In this document: piece after piece, positions 28,038-36,548 of the stretch
Position numbering within the stretch: position 1 is the stretch's first letter
How the letters are laid out: every line of letters starts with the position of its first letter
Assembly (NCBI GenBank): GCA_029975295.1
Contig: JARKPK010000023.1
Coordinates: forward strand, 1-64,000
Direction: 5' to 3'
Length of the DNA: 64,000 bases
Origin: Thermoguttaceae bacterium
GTDB lineage: Bacteria > Planctomycetota > Planctomycetia > Pirellulales > Thermoguttaceae
The notes under the pieces: model-generated
Seen by the model: only the letters and a program-made list of their open reading frames with translations
Database searches by the model: none
Told to the model about the DNA's origin: nothing
Translations under genes and position numbers: made by a program

Positions 28038-29879
28038 CTACTTGCCGGCGGCGATCTTTCGCAGGTCGGCCTCCATGGCGGCCAATCGCTCGGCTTGGTT
28101 GCGGCGGACCTCGGCCACCCCGCCGGCCGACGGCGGATCGCACGCGAACATGTAGAACTTCACCTTCGGTTCCGTGCCCGAGGGCCGCACCGCCACGGCA
28201 TTGCCGGGCTGCTCCAGTTCGAGCGTTACCATGTCGCCGCGGGCCCCATCGAACGGCAGCGGTTTTTCGCCCGGCGCCCACACCAACTGCGCCTTGTAGT
28301 CGAGAATGCGGACGACCTTCATGCCGGCGATCCGTTGCGGCGGGGTTTCGCGCAGCCGCTGCATCAGCGCCCGCATGTCGTCCATGCCCTTTTCACCGGG
28401 CATCTGCACGTTCAATTGCGATTCGCTGTGAACGCCGTGGCGGGCGAAAAGATCGTCGAGCTGTTGCACCAGCGTCCGTCCCTGCGCTTTCAACTCGGCG
28501 GCCAACTCGCACATCACCAGCGCGGCCACGGCGGCGTCTTTATCGCGGGCGTGGTCGCCGATGAGGAAACCGTACGACTCTTCCGCGCCCAGCACGAAAT
28601 CAGCCGGTCCCAGCCGATCGATCTCGCCGCCGATGTACTTGAAGCCCACCTGATGATTGCCCGAGGTCCGCACGCCGTAGGCGTCGCCGATCTTTCGCAT
28701 CAACTCGGTGGTCACCAGCGTTTTCACCAGGTAAAGCTCCGGCCGCAACGTGCCCTCGCGCTTGTGCCGCGTCAACAGGTAGTCGGCCAGCAAGGCCGCC
28801 TGTTGATTGCCGGTGAGTGTGCGCCAAGGGGCGTTGGGGGCGGGCGTTTCGCGGGCGGCGCAGCCCAGCCGGTCGCAATCGGGATCGGTGGCCAAGATCA
28901 AGTCGGCGCCGATCTTGCCGGCCCGCTCGATCATCGTGTCGAACACGGCCGCGTTTTCCGGATTGGCGACATGGTTGGGCACGTTGGGGAAGTCGGGGCT
29001 CGGCTCGGCATGAGGGCCGAACAGTTCTACGTCGGCGAACCCGGCCGCCGCCAGCACGGGCATCACCGCCGAAGCCCCCACTCCGTGCAACGGCGAATAG
29101 ATGATCTTCAGATTCCTCGGCCCGGGGCGCGACTGCCGCAGAACAGCCGCGGTGAAGGCCGCATCGACTTCCTCTTGGCAATACTCGATCAGCCCGCGCG
29201 AACGCCCCTCGTCGAACGGCATCCGTTTGATCCACGTTACTTCCTGCATGCGGTGGATCGAATCGGCATCGTGCGGAGGGAGCAACTGCCCGCCGGTGGA
29301 CCAATAGACCTTCACGGCGTTGTCGCTGGGCGGATTGTGGCTGGCCGTAATCATAATGCCGCACGCGCACCGCTTGAACCGCACGGCGAACGACAACTCG
29401 GGCGTGCTGCGATAGCCGTCGAGGAACCAGACCTTGAAGCCGTTGCCCGCCATGATCTCGGAGCACAACTCGGCGAATTCGCGCGAGCGATGACGCGTGT
29501 CGTAGGCGATGGCGCAGCCGGGCGGTTCGTTGGCCGGCGCAGCGCCGCTGCGCGCCAGGTGATCGAGCACATAGTCGGCCAGCCCCTGCGCGCTTTCGCC
29601 GATCGTCCGCGCGTTGATCGCGTTGCAGCCGATCGGGTAGAGCCGTCCGCGACGCCCTCCGGTGCCGAAGGGAATGGTCGTCCAGAAGGCGGCTTCGAGT
29701 TCTTCCCATCGGCCTTGTTGCACATGCTCGGCCGTGGCCGGGGCGAACTCGGCCAAGTGCGGCGCGGTAAGCCAGTGGCGAACATTCTCGGCCGCCCGCG
29801 GCGTCAATTTGCCCGCGGCAACGGCTTCTTCCAGCAACTTCAACGTGGCGGCGGAATCGAAGTTCATGGCGTTGGTCAT
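28038..29879 (-). CDS. Phosphoglucomutase/phosphomannomutase family enzyme (alpha-D-phosphohexomutase)
   Basis: 613 residues. All four signatures of the family are present: catalytic serine loop T-A-S-H-N-P-P, metal loop D-P-D-C-D-R, sugar-binding G-A-E-E-S-Y-G and phosphate-binding R-P-S-G-T-E-P near the C-terminus. It interconverts hexose 1- and 6-phosphates in the cytosol. The G-A-E-E-S-Y-G loop and the length favour a PgcA-like phosphoglucomutase/phosphomannomutase over GlmM. ATG 29879 is chosen because the upstream extension to 29960 has Cys/Arg-rich sequence unlike the family. It is divergent from a second hexomutase, with a repeat-bearing region between them. Confidence 0.93.
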   Translation of the reverse strand: MTNAMNFDSAATLKLLEEAVAAGKLTPRAAENVRHWLTAPHLAEFAPATAEHVQQGRWEELEAAFWTTIPFGTGGRRGRLYPIGCNAINARTIGESAQGLADYVLDHLARSGAAPANEPPGCAIAYDTRHRSREFAELCSEIMAGNGFKVWFLDGYRSTPELSFAVRFKRCACGIMITASHNPPSDNAVKVYWSTGGQLLPPHDADSIHRMQEVTWIKRMPFDEGRSRGLIEYCQEEVDAAFTAAVLRQSRPGPRNLKIIYSPLHGVGASAVMPVLAAAGFADVELFGPHAEPSPDFPNVPNHVANPENAAVFDTMIERAGKIGADLILATDPDCDRLGCAARETPAPNAPWRTLTGNQQAALLADYLLTRHKREGTLRPELYLVKTLVTTELMRKIGDAYGVRTSGNHQVGFKYIGGEIDRLGPADFVLGAEESYGFLIGDHARDKDAAVAALVMCELAAELKAQGRTLVQQLDDLFARHGVHSESQLNVQMPGEKGMDDMRALMQRLRETPPQRIAGMKVVRILDYKAQLVWAPGEKPLPFDGARGDMVTLELEQPGNAVAVRPSGTEPKVKFYMFACDPPSAGGVAEVRRNQAERLAAMEADLRKIAAGK

Positions 29880-30295
29880 CTTCAGTCGATCTTTGGTGAG
29901 TGAACGAAAAATCGCCCGATCGCGGGCAAAACACCTCGCTTCAGAACACCAGTCGGCCAAGGGCCAGTTCGGCCCGTCGTGTACTCTTGCCCATTTTTTC
30001 CAACAGATTTTTCCAACGGATGCCGCTGCTTCAGGGCGCCGAAGCCGGCTTGCTCCGTTTCGTCGCTTTGTTCGGCTTGCCGAGTGGGGCGACCCGGCCG
30101 AGAAGCTCGGCGGTGTTTCCGACCCGGCGGCAACGTGTTTCTCATCCTGCGGTCAACAGTGCGCCCAGCAGCCCCGGTCGAGAAAAGCTCGGCGGTGCTT
30201 GGGCGCTGCAAAACGGCGGTGCGAAAGCTCGGCCGTAGCCGGCAAGGGCGACAGAGCGCGACCGACCGTCCGGCGAATCTGGCGGACACCCCTGT
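29880..30295. other. Region between divergent hexomutase genes; no gene seen
   Basis: 416 bases with only short frames. It carries three copies of an AAGCTCGGCnGT word (listed separately). The promoter of the plus-strand hexomutase starts at 30296. No clear promoter for the minus-strand gene was identified. Confidence 0.5.
30103..30237. repeat. Three copies of AAGCTCGGC[G/C]GT between hexomutase genes
   Basis: AAGCTCGGCGGTG at 30103-30115 and 30185-30197, and AAGCTCGGCCGTA at 30225-30237. Starts are 82 and 40 bp apart. The first two copies also share a preceding GAGA. They could be binding sites of a shared regulator or relics of duplication. Confidence 0.4.
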
Positions 30296-30323
30296 TTGCA
30301 TTCCTTCCAAGAGCATCAATAAT
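30296..30323 (+). promoter_or_regulatory. Candidate promoter of GlmM-like gene
   Basis: TTGCAT (30296-30301), 16-bp spacer, AATAAT (30318-30323). The surroundings match the candidate promoter at 13483-13510 in two blocks at equal spacing. Transcription from about 30330 would leave a leader near 17 nt including CAAGG before the ATG at 30347. Confidence 0.45.
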
Positions 30324-30346
30324 ACCGTTTTTCCCAAGGTTCTGCG

Positions 30347-31693
30347 ATGAGTGCTCAACCGATAATCAGTGTGGCCGGGTTGCGGGGGATCGTCGGCGAA
30401 TCGCTGACGCCCGAAGTCGTTGTTCGCTATGCGGCCGCCTATGCCGCCGTTGCGCCGCCAGGCGTAATCCTCGTCAGCCGCGACGGCCGGGGCACCGGCG
30501 CCTTGGTCGCCGAGTTGGTTCATGCCGCACTACAGGCGATGGGCCGAACCACGGCCGACTTGGGCGTGCAGGCCACGCCCACCGTCGGTGTCGCCGTGCG
30601 GCAGTTTCAGGCGGCCGGGGCGATTCAAATCACCGCCAGCCACAATCCGCCGCCGTACAACGGGCTGAAGCTCTTTTCGCCCCGCGGCCGCGTGCTGCCG
30701 CATGCGGAAGGTCGGCCGGTGCTCGACCGTTACCATGCGGGCCGGTTCGATTGGGCCGCCTACGATCGGCTCGGCCGGCGCGAGACGATTGCCGACCCGG
30801 CCCGCGGACATCTGGAAGCCCTGCTCGAACTGGTCGATGTCGATCGCATCTATCGTCGCGGATTCCGCGTGTTGCTCGACGCCAATCACGGGGCCGGCGC
30901 CGTGTTGGGGCGGCGGTTGCTCGAAGAACTCGGCTGCGAGTTGATCGTCCGCGGCGAGCAGCCCGACGGCCAATTCGAACACCCGCCCGAGCCGACCGCC
31001 GAAAACCTGGCCGACGTGCCGCGATCGGTCGTCGAGGCCGAGGCCGATGTGGGCTTCTGCCAAGATCCCGACGCCGACCGCCTGGCACTGATCGATCACC
31101 AGGGGCGCTATATCGGCGAAGAGTACACCGTGGCCCTTTGCGCCAACCACATCTTGGCGCAGCGCCGCGGGCCCATCGTCATCAACACCGCCACCAGCCG
31201 CATGAACGAAGAGATCGCCCGGCGGCACGGTGTGGCATGCCATCGCGCGCCGGTGGGCGAAGCCCATGTGGTCGATGCGATGCTCGAACACGAGGCCGTC
31301 TTTGGCGGCGAAGGCAACGGCGGGCCGATCGACCCGCGCGTCGGGCTGGTCCGCGACAGTTTCGTGGGCATGGCCTTGGTGCTCGACGCGATGGCGGGCC
31401 GCGGGCTGCCGCTTGCCGCGTTGGCCGACGAATTGCCGCGCTACGAGATCGTCAAAACAAAATATCCGCTGCCGTCCGACCGCGTGGCCCCGGCCATCGA
31501 GGCCCTGGTGAAACAGTTTCCCGAGGCCGAGGTCGATCGGCGCGACGGCCTCCGACTTCAGTGGCCCGATCGCTGGCTGTTGCTCCGCGCGAGCAACACC
31601 GAACCGATCGTCCGCGCCATCGCCGAAGCGCCCACCGCGGCTGAGGCGCAAGCCCTGTGCGATCGGGCGGCCGAAGTGCTCGCGGCCTCGTGA
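30347..31693 (+). CDS. glmM: Phosphoglucosamine mutase (GlmM-like) phosphohexomutase
   Basis: 448 residues, the usual length for GlmM. Motifs in order: G-L-R-G-I-V-G-E at the N-terminus, catalytic serine in I-T-A-S-H-N-P-P-P-Y-N-G, metal loop D-P-D-A-D-R, sugar-specificity loop G-G-E-G-N-G-G and phosphate loop R-A-S-N-T-E-P. The G-E-G-N-G loop and R-A-S-N-T-E-P variant fit glucosamine- or bifunctional-type mutases better than plain phosphoglucomutases. It would make glucosamine 1-phosphate for UDP-GlcNAc, used for cell wall and lipopolysaccharide. Substrate choice is inferred. The stop overlaps a possible GTG start of the methyltransferase downstream. Confidence 0.85.
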   Translation: MSAQPIISVAGLRGIVGESLTPEVVVRYAAAYAAVAPPGVILVSRDGRGTGALVAELVHAALQAMGRTTADLGVQATPTVGVAVRQFQAAGAIQITASHNPPPYNGLKLFSPRGRVLPHAEGRPVLDRYHAGRFDWAAYDRLGRRETIADPARGHLEALLELVDVDRIYRRGFRVLLDANHGAGAVLGRRLLEELGCELIVRGEQPDGQFEHPPEPTAENLADVPRSVVEAEADVGFCQDPDADRLALIDHQGRYIGEEYTVALCANHILAQRRGPIVINTATSRMNEEIARRHGVACHRAPVGEAHVVDAMLEHEAVFGGEGNGGPIDPRVGLVRDSFVGMALVLDAMAGRGLPLAALADELPRYEIVKTKYPLPSDRVAPAIEALVKQFPEAEVDRRDGLRLQWPDRWLLLRASNTEPIVRAIAEAPTAAEAQALCDRAAEVLAAS

Positions 31694-31755
31694 AGGCCGG
31701 CAACGAATCGCTTGGCAGAACGATCGACCGGCAAGAAACCAACACGACGGCGCCC

Positions 31756-32499
31756 ATGACCGACGAACTCCACATCTGGCAACGCGCAGAGACGGCCCTG
31801 ACCTTCCTCGACGAAATCCGCGGCGGCATTCCGCTGGCCGAGGTGCAAATCGATGTGATCGTTCGCTTGGCGCGGCATTGCGTTCCCCATGCGCAGCGCG
31901 TGCTCGACTTGGGGTGCGGCGACGGCATCCTCGGGCGGACGCTTATGCAGCGGATGCCGGCGCTGGAAGGAGTGTTCGTCGATTTTTCGGAGACGATGCT
32001 CGAACAGGCGCGGAGCCGGATCGATCCGCTGCGGGCCGTGTGCCTGGCGGCCGACTTCCGCCAGCCCGATTGGGCGCAAGCCGCGGCGGCGCGCGGCCCG
32101 TTCGACCTGATCGTCTCCGGCTTCGCCATCCATCATCTCGACGACCAGCGCAAACAAGCCCTCTATGCCGAACTGTTCGCGTTGGCCGCCCCAGGCGGAA
32201 TGCTGATGAACCTTGAACACGTGGCGGCCCGTTCGCCAACCGCACACGAAGCGTTTTACGAGCTGTTCATCGACTCGCTTTGGGCCGAGCATCGCCGCCG
32301 CGGGGGAGAAAAGACGCGCGAGCAGGTGGCCTCGGCCTTTCTCAACCGCCCAAGCCGCGCCGCCGACCGACTTGCGCCGGTAGAAGACCAATGCCGCTGG
32401 CTCGAACAAGTCGGCTTCGTCGAAGTCGATTGCTGGTTCAAGCTGTTCGAGCTGGCGCTGTTCGGCGGCCGCAAGCCCCCGGTTGCTCGGCCGAACTGA
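31756..32499 (+). CDS. Class I SAM-dependent methyltransferase
   Basis: 247 residues. The SAM-binding motif I V-L-D-L-G-C-G-D-G-I-L-G lies near residues 47-58. Further Rossmann motifs follow: acidic strand V-F-V-D-F-S-E-T-M-L, then D-F-R-Q-P-D-W, and F-D-L-I-V-S-G-F-A-I-H-H-L. The fold matches small-molecule methyltransferases of the UbiE/Tam type, but the acceptor is unknown. ATG 31756 lacks a clear ribosome site. GTG 31690 overlaps the TGA of the upstream mutase (GTGA), would add 22 residues and offers translational coupling. It is therefore a real alternative. Confidence 0.82.
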   Translation: MTDELHIWQRAETALTFLDEIRGGIPLAEVQIDVIVRLARHCVPHAQRVLDLGCGDGILGRTLMQRMPALEGVFVDFSETMLEQARSRIDPLRAVCLAADFRQPDWAQAAAARGPFDLIVSGFAIHHLDDQRKQALYAELFALAAPGGMLMNLEHVAARSPTAHEAFYELFIDSLWAEHRRRGGEKTREQVASAFLNRPSRAADRLAPVEDQCRWLEQVGFVEVDCWFKLFELALFGGRKPPVARPN

Positions 32500-32592
32500 A
32501 CCGGGCCAGTTTCGCCGCCCCGGCGCGCACGCGCAACCAGTTCGCCCTGGCCGCCGATTATGCCCCCATGGAACGGCGATGAACACCGCGCC

Positions 32593-32844
32593 TCATTGCC
32601 CGGCGATGCGCCGCGGAATGGTGAACGAGTAGAGGCAGGTTACCGCGCCGGTGGAAAGCAGGCTCCAAGCCCACCACGGCTGAGTAACAATTGCCTTGTT
32701 CGGCCCGGGCGCAGTGGAGGGGAACAGGCCCATCGTCGCCGGCGGATCGTCGCGGAATCGCAAGATCGCCTTCTCGACGGCCAGAAACTGCGCGCCCAGC
32801 AGAATCATGAATAAACCGATGCCCAAGAAGAACGCGCGCCACAT
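32593..32844 (-). CDS. Small membrane protein of unknown function, two predicted helices
   Basis: 83 residues. A first hydrophobic helix (about residues 3-25, F-F-L-G-I-G-L-F-M-I-L-L) and a second (about 55-72, W-W-A-W-S-L-L-S-T-G-A-V-T) flank a polar loop with charged and Pro residues. The C-terminus is basic. There is no catalytic motif. An AAGGTGATGG ribosome site precedes the ATG. It stands alone between the convergent methyltransferase and the CobA-HemD gene. I do not recognise the family, though the composition and start signal support real coding. Confidence 0.6.
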   Translation of the reverse strand: MWRAFFLGIGLFMILLGAQFLAVEKAILRFRDDPPATMGLFPSTAPGPNKAIVTQPWWAWSLLSTGAVTCLYSFTIPRRIAGQ

Positions 32845-32994
32845 AGTTCCATCACCTTTCGATCGGGAATCGCGTCTCTACAAGAGATCGGCACACTTGG
32901 CGAAGGAGAATAAGACGCTCGGCGCCTGCCGTCGGCAGATCGGCCCTCCGCGGGGTCGAAGAGACGAGATGTAGCGATTCGACCGAACAAATCG

Positions 32995-33009
32995 GCCCGG
33001 CAGTCGGGC
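32995..33009 (-). terminator. Weak stem-loop at the end of the CobA-HemD gene
   Basis: On the minus strand GCCCG-ACTGC-CGGGC starts inside the stop codon and is followed by CGATTTGTT. The stem is only five pairs and the T-tract is interrupted, so the terminator call is tentative. Confidence 0.3.
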
Positions 33010-34601
33010 TACAATCGTTTTTCGGCGGCGACGATCGCTTCGACCATGCCCGTCGGCGTGTACTCGGCCGCCTCGGCCGCCGGCGGAAAACCCGACTCGA
33101 TCAGGACCTTCGACGTGATCGGACTGATGCTCACCAATCGGGCGCGGCGCAACAGGGGGCCGAACATCTTGATCAGGCTTCGGGCCACGGCCGAGCTGGA
33201 AACGGTGATCCAGTCGATCTTGCCTGCCTCCAACGCCGCCCGATTGCGCGGCTCGGGCGTTGCAACATCGGTGCTTCGATAGGCGACCACCTGCTCGACC
33301 TCAACGCCCGCGGCACGAAGCTGCTCGGCCAACACGTCGCGACCTCGGCTGGCGCGAACCAGCAGCACCCGCGGAGCGGCGCTGGGGCGGCCTGCCGATT
33401 GTGTTTCGACCGTTTCGGCGGCGCGCGGGCCGAGGTCCCCTTTACGGCTATCCGACTTGTCGGGAATGGCCGCGATCAACGCCGACGCTAGCGATTCGGC
33501 GCAAAACTCCTCGGGCAGCAGATCGGCCGCCAGATGGTAGCGGCGCAACTCGGCCGCGGTGCCCGGCCCGATGGCCGCCAACCGCGTGGGGCCGAGCCGC
33601 CGCAGATCGCCGCCGCGGGCCAGCAGCCGTTCGAGGAAGTAGCGCACGCCGTTGGGGCTGGAAAACACCAACCAATCAAACTGCTCGATCCGTTGCAGGG
33701 CGTCGTCCACAGGCCGCCAGTCGTCGGGCTGCCCAATCTCGATCGCCGGCTGGTGCCACACTTCCGCCCCCAGGGCCGATAGCCGTTGGGCCATCGCGGC
33801 CGACTGGCCCTCCGGACGAGTTACCAGCACGCGCACCCCGGCCAGCGGCAACGGATGACGCGATTCATCGGCGATCAGCCCGGCCACCTCGCCGACAATC
33901 ACCACCGCGGGCGGCGAAATCGGCCGCCGCTCCAAGTCTTCGACCAACCGCCCCAACGTGCTCCGCAGCACCGCTTGGCCGGCAGTCGTGGCGCGGCTGA
34001 CGACCGCCACGGGCGTTTCGGCCGATCGCCCATGGGCCAGCAGCGCCCGGCTCCACTCGCCCGCCCGAGCGATTCCCATGTAGAACACCAGCGTACCGGG
34101 GAACGAGGCAAGTTGGGCGTAGTCGAGCGGCACCTTCTTTTCGCGTCGCTCGTGGCCGGTTACCAAGGCAACGGCCGAGGCCCGCGCGGCATCGGTGAGC
34201 GAGATGCCGGTCAGCGCTGCCGCGGCCGCGGCGGCCGTTACCCCCGGCACGATCTCGCAAGGGACGCCGGCGCGGCGAAAGGCTTCCAGCTCTTCGTGCA
34301 GTCGGGCGAACACGCCGGGGTCGCCGCCTTTGAGACGCACAACCGTCTTGCCGGCACGGGCCGCCTCGCCGATCTGCCGACAGACGGCCGCCCGCTGCGA
34401 CGCCTCGGCATGGCACGGCAGAACGATCACCTGCTTCTCGCCCGGCGGCCAAATCAACAGTGCGGGATGAACCAGCGCATCGGCCACGATCAACTCGGCC
34501 TGCTCGAGGCAACGCCAACCCTTGAGCGTCAACAAGTCGGGATCGCCCGGCCCGGCGCCGACGATGTACACGCATCCGGTTGACTGCGATGGGCTGTTCA
34601 T
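33009..34601 (-). CDS. cobA-hemD: Fused uroporphyrinogen-III C-methyltransferase / uroporphyrinogen-III synthase
   Basis: 530 residues with two enzymes in one chain. Residues about 8-250 are a CobA/SUMT methylase: V-Y-I-V-G-A-G-P-G-D-P-D-L-L-T, V-R-L-K-G-G-D-P-G-V-F-A-R and V-P-G-V-T-A-A are hallmark segments. It converts uroporphyrinogen III to precorrin-2 with SAM. Residues about 260-525 are HemD-like (V-L-V-T-R-P-E-G-Q at the start, then V-F-S-S-P-N-G-V and V-S-S-S-A-V-A-R), the cyclase that makes uroporphyrinogen III. A short hydrophilic insert near 390-410 lies inside the HemD part. The fusion feeds sirohaem or cobalamin. The nearby CysH suggests sirohaem for sulfite reduction, but no precorrin-2 dehydrogenase or ferrochelatase is in the window. 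Confidence 0.92.
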   Translation of the reverse strand: MNSPSQSTGCVYIVGAGPGDPDLLTLKGWRCLEQAELIVADALVHPALLIWPPGEKQVIVLPCHAEASQRAAVCRQIGEAARAGKTVVRLKGGDPGVFARLHEELEAFRRAGVPCEIVPGVTAAAAAAALTGISLTDAARASAVALVTGHERREKKVPLDYAQLASFPGTLVFYMGIARAGEWSRALLAHGRSAETPVAVVSRATTAGQAVLRSTLGRLVEDLERRPISPPAVVIVGEVAGLIADESRHPLPLAGVRVLVTRPEGQSAAMAQRLSALGAEVWHQPAIEIGQPDDWRPVDDALQRIEQFDWLVFSSPNGVRYFLERLLARGGDLRRLGPTRLAAIGPGTAAELRRYHLAADLLPEEFCAESLASALIAAIPDKSDSRKGDLGPRAAETVETQSAGRPSAAPRVLLVRASRGRDVLAEQLRAAGVEVEQVVAYRSTDVATPEPRNRAALEAGKIDWITVSSSAVARSLIKMFGPLLRRARLVSISPITSKVLIESGFPPAAEAAEYTPTGMVEAIVAAEKRL

Positions 34602-34752
34602 AACGGTTCTGATTCTCGGAGCCGGCCAAAGCCGCTCATGACGCTATTCGTTCTCGGGGCCGACTCGAGCCGCAGTCGGGCTGGAGCTTCGCATGCCGAA
34701 ACGCGCTGCGGGCAACGGCGCGCCGTGCGTGGGCCGCGGCGCGATCGGACGG

Positions 34753-35229
34753 TTACAAACCCATGCCGAGGAAGCCGCCGCGGGCGATCGAGTCGGCCTC
34801 GAGTTGTTCGGCCCGTTGTTTCGTCCGCTCCAGGTCGCCGGCGGCGATGTAGCGGTCGAACTCGATCCGCACCGCATGGCGGACCGTTTCCGTCAACCAA
34901 TCGACGGCCGCAGCCGAGAGCCAATCGCAAACCTCCCCCTCCAACTCCACCCGCAAATCAACCGACTGAGTCTTCATATCGTCCGGGCCGGTCAGGGCGG
35001 TGCCCTCGAACCGAAACGCCACGGTGCCGATCTGTTCGTGATTGGTCAGTCGAAAAACGCACTGGCCATTGCACAAGTAGTATGCGTTGTGCGAGCCGTG
35101 TTTCGCCAGCGCGGCCCGAAGCCGAGCAATCATCTCCTGGTCTTCCTGGGGTGCATCCACCGGCACGTCGAGCCGCGAGAAGCTGCGTAGCGGGAGGCAA
35201 TCGAACTGAATATGCACTGCATTGCTCAT
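34753..35229 (-). CDS. Uncharacterised protein divergent from cysH
   Basis: 158 residues, soluble, mildly acidic, with three cysteines (one in Y-Y-L-C-N-G-Q-C). No named domain is recognised. The central part alternates like a beta-sheet (V-F-R-L-T-N-H-E-Q-I-G-T-V-A-F-R-F-E-G) and the C-terminal half is helical with a charged end. ATG 35229 is preferred because a strong AGAAGGGG ribosome site lies 7 bp upstream; an ATG directly before it (35232) is closer than usual. It lies between the CobA-HemD fusion (same strand) and CysH (divergent), which suggests a role linked to sulfate assimilation or its control. This is inference from position only. Confidence 0.65.
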   Translation of the reverse strand: MSNAVHIQFDCLPLRSFSRLDVPVDAPQEDQEMIARLRAALAKHGSHNAYYLCNGQCVFRLTNHEQIGTVAFRFEGTALTGPDDMKTQSVDLRVELEGEVCDWLSAAAVDWLTETVRHAVRIEFDRYIAAGDLERTKQRAEQLEADSIARGGFLGMGL

Positions 35230-35491
35230 CATTGAACCCCTTCTGTATGGGCCTTCAGCGACCGGATGGACCACGCGGAGCCGATTGCCGCAATACGAGA
35301 ATATAAAACGAGTTATGGCAGGAACACTCGCGGACGACTTGGGCCGAATCCCGAAGCGATCGTTAAAGCGACCCCGCTATTCTAGCCGCCCTGCAAGCCG
35401 ACGGGAAACCAATTTCCGCAAAGTGCCGCCCGGCTGCAAACCGATACCAATGGTACCGAGAAAACATCATCATGTTTATCGGAAAACAATC
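35230..35491. other. AT-rich divergent regulatory region between unknown gene and cysH
   Basis: No gene. It holds a palindrome (35442-35458) and an AT-rich patch near 35298-35310 that reads TATATT on the minus strand and could be a -10 for the unknown gene. Local AT content is much higher than in the surrounding genes. Confidence 0.5.
35442..35458. promoter_or_regulatory. 17-bp palindrome upstream of cysH, candidate operator
   Basis: CGATACCAATGGTACCG reads CG-n-TACCA-n-TGGTA-n-CG, with the two arms identical apart from one position. It sits 34 bp before the cysH -35 box, within the divergent region, so a dimeric regulator could act on both genes. Confidence 0.45.
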
Positions 35492-35520
35492 TTTACTTTG
35501 TTTGTCTCTTGGTGTATAAA
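35492..35520 (+). promoter_or_regulatory. Candidate promoter of cysH
   Basis: TTTACT (35492-35497), a 17-bp spacer and TATAAA (35515-35520). A start near 35527 would make the ATG at 35530 almost leaderless, or leave a 39-nt leader to the second in-frame ATG at 35566. Confidence 0.55.
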
Positions 35521-35529
35521 TAAACGATC

Positions 35530-36348
35530 ATGAGCACTACCACCTCGATTCGAGAAGCCGCAGATATGTCGAACAGCACGGTACTGAACGCGCTTTCTAC
35601 ACCGCCACGGATCTGGCCAGAACCGGACGGGGAGTTTGTTCCGCGCTCGCCCTCGGCCGAGGAACAAGCCTTTATCGAACTGCACAATCAACGGCTCGAA
35701 GGCGCTTCGCCCGAGGAGATTCTGACCTGGGCCGTGGAAACCTATTACCCGCGGTTCACCATGGCCACCGGATTGGGGCCGGAGGGCTGCGTGATCATCT
35801 CGATGCTGGCGAAGATCGAGCCGCGGGTGTACGTGTTCAATCTCGACACGGGCTACCAGTTCGCCGAAACGCTCGAACTGCGCGAACGAATCGCCGAGAA
35901 GTACGGCATCGTCATCGACTTGCAGCGCCCGCTGCAAAGCGTCCACGACTATGAAAAATCCCACGGCGGCCCGGTTTACGTTCACAGCCCCGACCAGTGC
36001 TGCTTCGACCGCAAGATTCGGGTGTTGCAGCGCGTCGCCCCGCACTTCGACGCTTGGGCCACCGGCATCCGCCGCGATCAGAGCGTAACACGGGCCAACA
36101 CCCCGATTGTTCGCTGGGACAAGAAGTTCGGCTTGGTCAAGGTTAGCCCTTTGGCCGCTTGGACCAAGAAACAAGTTTGGCAACGGATTGTCGAAGAATC
36201 GGTGCCGTACAACCCTCTCCACGATCAAGGCTATCCGAGCATCGGTTGCCAACCCTGCACCCGCCCGGTTGTCGCAGGGCAAGACGAACGCGCAGGCCGC
36301 TGGAGCGGCTTCGCGAAAACCGAATGCGGCCTGCACACCGGCGACTAG
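35530..36348 (+). CDS. cysH: Adenylyl-sulfate/phosphoadenylyl-sulfate reductase CysH, Fe-S type
   Basis: 272 residues. A PAPS-reductase fold with the thioredoxin-dependent active-site Cys in E-C-G-L-H (C266). Two Cys pairs, C157-C158 and C240-x-x-C243, bind a [4Fe-4S] cluster. This cluster is typical of the assimilatory form that prefers APS (adenylyl sulfate), found in plants and many bacteria. It reduces activated sulfate to sulfite with thioredoxin. The ATG at 35530 is very close to the -10 box, while ATG 35566, preceded by GAGAAG, may be the true start and would remove 12 residues. The CobA-HemD fusion nearby would supply sirohaem for sulfite reduction. No sulfite reductase or ATP sulfurylase is in the window. 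Confidence 0.93.
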   Translation: MSTTTSIREAADMSNSTVLNALSTPPRIWPEPDGEFVPRSPSAEEQAFIELHNQRLEGASPEEILTWAVETYYPRFTMATGLGPEGCVIISMLAKIEPRVYVFNLDTGYQFAETLELRERIAEKYGIVIDLQRPLQSVHDYEKSHGGPVYVHSPDQCCFDRKIRVLQRVAPHFDAWATGIRRDQSVTRANTPIVRWDKKFGLVKVSPLAAWTKKQVWQRIVEESVPYNPLHDQGYPSIGCQPCTRPVVAGQDERAGRWSGFAKTECGLHTGD

Positions 36349-36548
36349 TCCATCGTCGGCCTACTGATTCGCCTCGGAACGTAAACCGGGCCGGCCGATC
36401 ACCCACCGTCTGCCGCGCCTCTGAACGAAAGTGCGGAGAGCGGACGGCGACACGAACGATCGAAGCGGGCCCGTCAGCCTGTTCGCTCCGCTGCGTCTGC
36501 GTCCGCAACTCTTGATCGCGCGGAATGATTAAGCGGGGTTCGTTTCGC

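Noticed and set aside
27180-29903. 907-codon plus-strand frame across giant membrane and phosphoglucomutase genes
   Set aside because: It spans two well-supported minus-strand genes; protein sequence is low complexity and lacks motifs.
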